Assembly (NCBI GenBank): GCA_023259635.1 | Contig: JALRGX010000138.1 | Location: 1 to 35,234, forward strand | DNA from: Methylotenera sp. | GTDB lineage: Bacteria; Pseudomonadota; Gammaproteobacteria; Burkholderiales; Methylophilaceae | Length of the DNA: 35,234 nt | Reading direction: 5' to 3' | Part shown: positions 30,035 to 35,234 of the stretch, piece after piece | How positions within the stretch are numbered: the stretch's first letter is position 1 | How the letters are laid out: every line of letters begins with the position of its first letter | Made by a program: the position numbers and the translations under genes | The notes under the pieces: generated by a model | What the model was told of the DNA's origin: nothing | The model's database searches: none | Seen by the model: only the letters and a program-made list of their open reading frames with translations

Positions 30035-30361
30035 TTACATCGACAGAATCCATGTAACAATAGTTTTAATATCGGCATCTTTAACCTGTGGGCTGTTTGC
30101 CGGCATAGGCATAGGACCCCAAACACCGCTACCACCTTTTTTAACTTTCTCTACCAATTTTGCCTCAGCAGTTTTGTCGCCTTTGTATTTAGCAGCAACA
30201 TCTTTATAAGCTGGGCCTAATACTTTTTTGTCTACACTGTGACAAGCCAAGCAACCACTTTTTTGTGCCAAAGCTTGAGCTGCAGCGGCATCTGCAGCGT
30301 TAACCTGTGCAGCAGCAAACATTGAACCAGCAACAGCGATTGTTAATAATAAAGCTTTCAT
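30035..30361 (-). CDS. Class I cytochrome c (c551/c552-like), exported
   Basis: Signal peptide; CLACH heme motif; GPMPMPAN distal Met region. Confidence 0.94.
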   Translation of the reverse strand: MKALLLTIAVAGSMFAAAQVNAADAAAAQALAQKSGCLACHSVDKKVLGPAYKDVAAKYKGDKTAEAKLVEKVKKGGSGVWGPMPMPANSPQVKDADIKTIVTWILSM

Positions 30362-30617
30362 GCTATCTCCTTGAATTAACGCTTAATAATAATTATTTAA
30401 TTTTACAACTAGCTAATAATACCCATTATTTAAATTTTAACAAGTGAGCTAAATCAAATAATCCCTACTAAAATTCAATCATTTTAAGTTAGACAGACTT
30501 AGCGATACTGTGGAATTTAATAAACATTTAACGCAGCAGATAATTCAACGTTGACAGCACCCTGAAATTATCTGAATCTAAATTAGGAAACTAGAATTCA
30601 TTTAGGAAAAATCAAAC

Positions 30618-31541
30618 CTAAAGCATCTCAACACGATACTCAACAGACATGGTATGCGTTCTGCCAGGGCTAATGACCACCGAGTTTTCCAATGCATTTG
30701 CTGTTTCCACGCATATCATCTGGCGCCATTCAGCCGGCGTGCCCATATCAACCATTTGCTGTGCTTTTTCTTCCCATGGATTCCAGATCACTGTTGACTG
30801 ACTGCCGGACTTTGAAATTCGAATCTGGCGATTTAGTCCGCTATCATGAATCATGCAGTCAGCATTGGTATTCAGGTAAACACGATCAAATTCACCATTA
30901 AACTGTATATCATTACCCTCCACGCGGCGCTCATAATTAAATACCTTATCCGCGTAAAGTGTGTCTTCCAGCCCCTCAATATGGATCGAAGCCACATCAC
31001 TGACCTGGAAATAGGTATGCAAAGCCTCACCCACCATAAATGGATGATCAGCCTTATTGGTAGTGGCAAGATCAACACGCAACGTCTCGCCTACTGTGAT
31101 AGCAACAGTCAGCAAATGCGGGTATGAAAGCTGCCGCTTTGACTCTTCCGGATCCAGCATTTGCAATACCAGACGTGTTGCACCGTCATGCAGTGTCTCG
31201 GCATCAATCAACTGCCACGGCATCACCCGTGCAAATCCGTGTGGGCACAACGTGCTATCGGTAGGATGCGCACCAAACCATGGCCAGCAAATAGGGATAC
31301 CGCCACGAATGGAACGGCCCGGCACATAACGTGCATTGCTTGATAGCCAAAGCACCGGATGCTGCTGTGATTTTGGCTGCCATGCCATGACATGGGCGCC
31401 TTGCAAAGCAACTTTTGCCGTTGCCAGCTCGTTATCGATTTCGATGTAATCCAGACCGCTTTCATCACGAATAAAGCGTATATGATGATGTTCAGCTTCA
31501 GCTACCGGGTTAATCTTTTTTACTGCACTAGTTTGCGTCAT
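30618..31541 (-). CDS. D-hexose-6-phosphate mutarotase (YeaD-like)
   Basis: RGGIPICWPWFGAHPTDSTLCPHGFARVMPWQL...VWNPWEEKAQQMVDMG. Confidence 0.93.
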   Translation of the reverse strand: MTQTSAVKKINPVAEAEHHHIRFIRDESGLDYIEIDNELATAKVALQGAHVMAWQPKSQQHPVLWLSSNARYVPGRSIRGGIPICWPWFGAHPTDSTLCPHGFARVMPWQLIDAETLHDGATRLVLQMLDPEESKRQLSYPHLLTVAITVGETLRVDLATTNKADHPFMVGEALHTYFQVSDVASIHIEGLEDTLYADKVFNYERRVEGNDIQFNGEFDRVYLNTNADCMIHDSGLNRQIRISKSGSQSTVIWNPWEEKAQQMVDMGTPAEWRQMICVETANALENSVVISPGRTHTMSVEYRVEML

Positions 31542-31652
31542 TTAAATTTACTCTGAATCTTATGGCCACTTCTATAAGTTATAAAAGCACCCTTACTTTT
31601 AATCAAATTGGCCGCCTAATAGCGGCCAATTCTTATAGATAATTATGAATCT

Positions 31653-33503
31653 TTATTTCTCGATCTGGGAAACATCACGTACTGCGCCACGCGCTGCACT
31701 GGTACTCATTGCCGCATAGGCTCGCAATGCCGGTGAAACTACACGAACACGGTTTACCGGTTTCCAGGCATCCTTGCCTTTGTCTTCCATTTTCAAACGA
31801 CGGTGCGACAATTCCTCATCGCTCACTGCCAAATGAATGGTGCGGTTAGGAATATCAATCTCGATCGTGTCGTTTTCCTCTACCAGACCAATCGCACCGC
31901 CTTCGGCAGCTTCCGGCGAAGCATGGCCGATACTCAGGCCAGAAGTACCACCGGAGAAACGGCCATCGGTGAGCAAGGCGCATACTTTACCCAAGCCTTT
32001 AGACTTGAGGTATGAAGTCGGGTACAGCATTTCCTGCATGCCAGGACCGCCGCGTGGGCCTTCATAACGGATCACCACAACATCACCCGCCACGATTTTA
32101 TCAGCCAGAATCGCTTCAACCGCAGAATCCTGGCTCTCAAAAATGCGTGCACGGCCGGTAAATTTCAGAATACTGTCATCCACACCCGCGGTTTTAACAA
32201 TACAGCCATCGAGCGCGATATTGCCGTAAAGCACTGCCAAGCCACCATCTTGTGAATAGGCATGTGCTTTATCACGAATGCAGCCTTCAGCGCGGTCATC
32301 ATCCAAATCAGGCCACAGCATGGATTGACTGAATGCAATCGTGGTAGAAATGCCACCCGGTGCAGCGCGGTAGAATTTCTTCACATCTTCATTATCGGTG
32401 ACTTTAATGTCCCATTGATCCAAAGCCTCACCCAAGGTTGCGCTATGTACGGTTGGCGTATCACGATGGATCACACCCGCACGGTCCAGCTCACCTAAAA
32501 TTGCCATTACACCGCCAGCACGGTGTACGTCTTCCATGTGGTATTTAGCTGTAGCAGGCGCTACTTTGCTCACACATGGCACTTTGCGCGAAATCTGGTC
32601 AATATCACTCATCGTGAAATCAACACCCGCCTCATGTGCGGCTGCCAGCAAATGTAACACAGTATTGGTTGAGCCGCCCATGGCCACATCCAGGCTCATC
32701 GCATTTTCAAACGCCTTTAAGTTGGCAATGCTGCGTGGCAGCACGCTGTAATCATCCTGCTCATAGTGACGTTTTGCCAGCTCCACAATCAAGCGGCCGG
32801 CTTTCAGGAATAATTCCTTACGTGCGGCATGCGTTGCCAGGGTAGAGCCATTACCCGGCAAACTAAGACCCAGCGCCTCAGTCAGGCAGTTCATTGAGTT
32901 GGCGGTAAACATACCGGAACATGAGCCACAGGTTGGGCAGGCAGAGCGCTCAATCGCATCTGTTTCCGCATCGCTCACCTTATCATCAGCTGCGGCAACC
33001 ATCGCATCCACCAGATCCAGCTTATGTGTATTGCCATTCCAATTCACCTTGCCTGCTTCCATCGGGCCGCCAGACACGAACACCACCGGAATATTCAAAC
33101 GCAATGCCGCCATTAACATACCCGGCGTGATTTTGTCGCAGTTTGAAATACATACCAGCGCATCTGCACAGTGCGCATTGACCATATACTCCACGCTATC
33201 TGCAATTAGATCCCGACTAGGCAGGCTATACAGCATACCGCTGTGGCCCATGGCAATACCGTCATCCACGGCAATGGTGTTAAACTCTTTTGCCACACCG
33301 CCCGCTTTTTCAATCTCGCGGGCTACCAGCTGACCCATATCTTTAAGATGAACATGCCCCGGCACGAACTGCGTAAACGAGTTGGCAACGGCGATGATAG
33401 GTTTACTGAAATCACCATCTTTCATGCCGGTAGCACGCCACAGAGCGCGTGCACCCGCCATATTGCGACCATGAGTAGTAGTATGTGAACGATAAACAGG
33501 CAT
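31653..33503 (-). CDS. ilvD: Dihydroxy-acid dehydratase
   Basis: [55 protein letters not shown]...[19 protein letters not shown]. Confidence 0.98.
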   Translation of the reverse strand: MPVYRSHTTTHGRNMAGARALWRATGMKDGDFSKPIIAVANSFTQFVPGHVHLKDMGQLVAREIEKAGGVAKEFNTIAVDDGIAMGHSGMLYSLPSRDLIADSVEYMVNAHCADALVCISNCDKITPGMLMAALRLNIPVVFVSGGPMEAGKVNWNGNTHKLDLVDAMVAAADDKVSDAETDAIERSACPTCGSCSGMFTANSMNCLTEALGLSLPGNGSTLATHAARKELFLKAGRLIVELAKRHYEQDDYSVLPRSIANLKAFENAMSLDVAMGGSTNTVLHLLAAAHEAGVDFTMSDIDQISRKVPCVSKVAPATAKYHMEDVHRAGGVMAILGELDRAGVIHRDTPTVHSATLGEALDQWDIKVTDNEDVKKFYRAAPGGISTTIAFSQSMLWPDLDDDRAEGCIRDKAHAYSQDGGLAVLYGNIALDGCIVKTAGVDDSILKFTGRARIFESQDSAVEAILADKIVAGDVVVIRYEGPRGGPGMQEMLYPTSYLKSKGLGKVCALLTDGRFSGGTSGLSIGHASPEAAEGGAIGLVEENDTIEIDIPNRTIHLAVSDEELSHRRLKMEDKGKDAWKPVNRVRVVSPALRAYAAMSTSAARGAVRDVSQIEK

Positions 33504-33604
33504 GATAAAAATCCGTAATTATTTGAAGAATAAATAAAAGTGTAATTTTAAACGAGCTAGCGAGAAGTAGCTAAAGAAAAATGCATAAGAATAAAAACAT
33601 CTCT

Positions 33605-33626
33605 TTGACGGAAAGTTTTCCGTCAA
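33605..33626. promoter_or_regulatory. 22-bp palindrome upstream of ilvD and next to the cassette boundary
   Basis: TTGACGGAAA-GT-TTTCCGTCAA, perfect 10-bp arms. Confidence 0.5.
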
Positions 33627-33645
33627 TTAGGATGCCTACTTTGCG

Positions 33646-34471
33646 TTAGGCCAATAAATAAGCAAATGGAAAAAGCAGACATCATTAAAGAAATAATTCG
33701 CACTGCTGAAGAAAACGGCGGGATTCCGTTGGGTCGAGATCGTTTTCATCAAATTACTTCTGTTAAATTATCAGATTGGTATGGTAAATATTGGGCCAAA
33801 TGGAATGATGCAATAATTGATGCAGGTTTCGAACCCAATCAAATGAATCAACCATTTGACAGTAAATATCTTCTAGAAAAATATTCAGATTTTATAAATG
33901 AATTAGGGAAAGTTCCGACTGCCCCAGAAGTCAGAATGAAAGCTCGTAACGATGAAAATTTCCCAAGCCACAATACATTCTCAAGATTTGGTTCTAAAAA
34001 AGAACTAGTCGGTCATTTAATTGTGTTTTGTAAGAAGCACAGCAAATACAATCATTTAGTGTCTTTGCTCGAAAGTGCTCCCCATGCCTCACCTTCCGAA
34101 GCTCAAGAAAATGATAAAAAAACTAACGATCAAACTGCATATGTATATCTAATGCAGTTTGGTAATGAATACAAAATTGGTAATTCATTGAATGTAGAAA
34201 GAAGGTTTAGGGAGCTTAAAACACAGATGCCATATGAAGGAAAAATCATACATACAATAGAAACAGGAGATCCTGAAGGTATCGAAGCCTATTGGCATGC
34301 GTTCTTTTCCGACAAGCGCCTTAAAGGTGAATGGTTCAACTTGTCTATATCTGATATTAAATATTTCAAAAAAAGGAAATTGATGTGACTAAATATTGGC
34401 CTAACAAGTGCTTCGAGTATTGCGCCTTCTGCGCAGCGACCTCGCTACCGCTCGGCCCCTCAAGCTAGCCG
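33646..34471 (+). mobile_element. Putative integron gene cassette 1
   Basis: Starts at G|TTAGGC (33645/33646), ends at G|TTAGGG (34471/34472); one ORF plus a 3' attC; cassette start TTAGGC complements its own R'' GCCTAAC. Confidence 0.72.
33666..34388 (+). CDS. GIY-YIG/T5orf172-like nuclease-family protein with N-terminal homing-endonuclease-associated-like repeats
   Basis: C-terminal YVYLMQFGNEYKIGNSLNVERRFRELKTQMPYEGKIIHTIETGDPEGIEAYWHAFFSDKRLKGEWFNLS; N-terminal repeated ...GKVPTAPEV...SRFGS-like segments. Confidence 0.75.
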   Translation: MEKADIIKEIIRTAEENGGIPLGRDRFHQITSVKLSDWYGKYWAKWNDAIIDAGFEPNQMNQPFDSKYLLEKYSDFINELGKVPTAPEVRMKARNDENFPSHNTFSRFGSKKELVGHLIVFCKKHSKYNHLVSLLESAPHASPSEAQENDKKTNDQTAYVYLMQFGNEYKIGNSLNVERRFRELKTQMPYEGKIIHTIETGDPEGIEAYWHAFFSDKRLKGEWFNLSISDIKYFKKRKLM

Positions 34472-34477
34472 TTAGGG
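34399..34477 (+). other. attC recombination site 1
   Basis: R'' GCCTAAC (34399-34405), L'' GCTTCGAG (34410-34417), L' CTCAAGC (34459-34465), R' GTTAGGG (34471-34477); L''/L' pair with one unpaired base. Confidence 0.78.
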
Positions 34478-34485
34478 TTCTTACA

Positions 34486-34617
34486 ATGGAAATAAAAACT
34501 CATCCGACACATGCTAGAAATACCAAAAATATTATGGTTGGGTTAGGCGCTACCGCTATTTCTGGTTGGGCAATTGCTATGGTAATTGGCAAAACGACCA
34601 AAACCCAGAAATTGTAA
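34486..34617 (+). CDS. Small membrane protein, 43 aa
   Basis: MEIKTHPTHARNTKNIMVGLGATAISGWAIAMVIGKTTKTQKL; first ATG after attC1 (longer ORF start at 34408 lies inside attC1). Confidence 0.4.
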   Translation: MEIKTHPTHARNTKNIMVGLGATAISGWAIAMVIGKTTKTQKL

Positions 34618-34826
34618 ATATCCTCGCCTTAATTGTCGTCATATCGGTGATTGGTATTCTTACTACGGCTTCATTACGGGCATTCTTAATACAATGCCCC
34701 TCCTGTGAAAAACTCCTAACCAAACAAGTTTCAGTTAACAAATCAAATGAAACTCGAAAGTTCTGCTGTGAAAGGTGTAACGTTATTTGGGACTCAAAGG
34801 TACAGTATGAATTTGGCAGTGATTAA
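34566..34826 (+). CDS. Small membrane protein with C-terminal zinc-ribbon-like CPSC...CCERC
   Basis: IVNILALIVVISVIGILTTASLRAFLIQCPSCEKLLTKQVSVNKSNETRKFCCERCNVIWDSKV; overlaps 34486-34617 in another frame. Confidence 0.5.
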   Translation: MGNCYGNWQNDQNPEIVNILALIVVISVIGILTTASLRAFLIQCPSCEKLLTKQVSVNKSNETRKFCCERCNVIWDSKVQYEFGSD

Positions 34827-34829
34827 ACA

Positions 34830-34887
34830 TCCTAACCTCTCATTCAAACGGGATGCCTAACGGCACCACTTAATTCAAATGTTGAAC
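34830..34887 (+). other. attC-like site 2 (degenerate)
   Basis: TCCTAACCTCTCATTCAAACGGGATGCCTAACGGCACCACTTAATTCAAATGTTGAAC; 58 bp, TGCC-TAAC-GGCA apex, GTTGAAC fits GTTRRRY, layout like short aadA-type attC sites. Confidence 0.55.
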
Positions 34888-34910
34888 GTAAACTAGATTG
34901 CACAATCACT

Positions 34911-35234
34911 TTGATATTAAATAACTCGCTCACTGAACTAACAACAAGTGCCACTGATTTAGCACTGGCCATTGAATGCGTTGTGATTACAACCTTACTA
35001 TTGCGTACAGCAACTACTGATCCATGGAGAAAAAAAGTCTGGTACTGGGTATTTACCCTTCTGGCAGTTTCATCTTTGCTCGGGGCTCTGGCGCATGGTT
35101 TAACAATGCCTGATTACATTAACGCAGCGCTATGGAAACCGCTCTACTTAAGCAATGGAATTTTGGTGGCGCTGTTCTTCATAGGCGCTGTGGCAGATCT
35201 GCGATTCCGCACCCTGGCACAGCGACTTACGTCA
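34911..35234 (+). CDS. Multi-pass membrane protein, partial (runs off window end; start uncertain, TTG proposed)
   Basis: Open frame ...NSLTELTTSATDLALAIECVVITTLLLRTATTDPWRKKVWYWVFTLLAVSSLLGALAHGLTMPDYINAALWKPLYLSNGILVALFFIGAVADLRFRTLAQRLTS. Confidence 0.65.
   Translation, partial: MILNNSLTELTTSATDLALAIECVVITTLLLRTATTDPWRKKVWYWVFTLLAVSSLLGALAHGLTMPDYINAALWKPLYLSNGILVALFFIGAVADLRFRTLAQRLTS

Larger units (their letters stand above)
34472..34881 (+). mobile_element. Putative integron gene cassette 2
   Basis: From TTAGGG after attC1 to a second attC-like site; R'' TCCTAAC is one mismatch from the complement of the cassette start TTAGGG. Confidence 0.55.

Noticed and set aside
34408-34485. N-terminal extension of the 34408-34617 ORF
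   Set aside because: The upstream part lies inside attC1; the first ATG after the site (34486) is more plausible.

Overview
Window of chromosomal DNA, probably from a betaproteobacterium of the Methylophilaceae type (lineage inferred from gene content and order, not verified). Most of it is housekeeping: tas-like aldo/keto reductase (partial), groES-groEL with an upstream CIRCE element, FKBP isomerase, alpha/beta hydrolase, UvrD-like helicase, thrB, DUF2782, LOG-family protein, polA, dusB-fis-purH-purD-hemF, M18 aminopeptidase, two Na+-coupled amino-acid transporters, cytochrome c, hexose-6-P mutarotase and ilvD. Accessory pieces: a KTSC + OLD-type ATPase/TOPRIM nuclease pair; a REP-associated tyrosine transposase (RAYT) with four REP sequences; an MntA/HepT (MNT-HEPN) toxin-antitoxin pair; several palindromic intergenic repeats; and, at the right end, what reads as a two-cassette integron-type array (two attC-like sites, no integrase in view) beside ilvD. 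The least explained sequence is the ORF-free interval 7916-8316 before the helicase gene. It has a sigma70-like promoter, three TTAC repeats at exact 11-bp spacing, a run of near-perfect hairpins with GGA-rich loops, and an opposite-strand intrinsic terminator. It is a candidate undescribed structured RNA or regulatory element. All calls come from reading the sequence and supplied ORFs; no searches or folding calculations were run.
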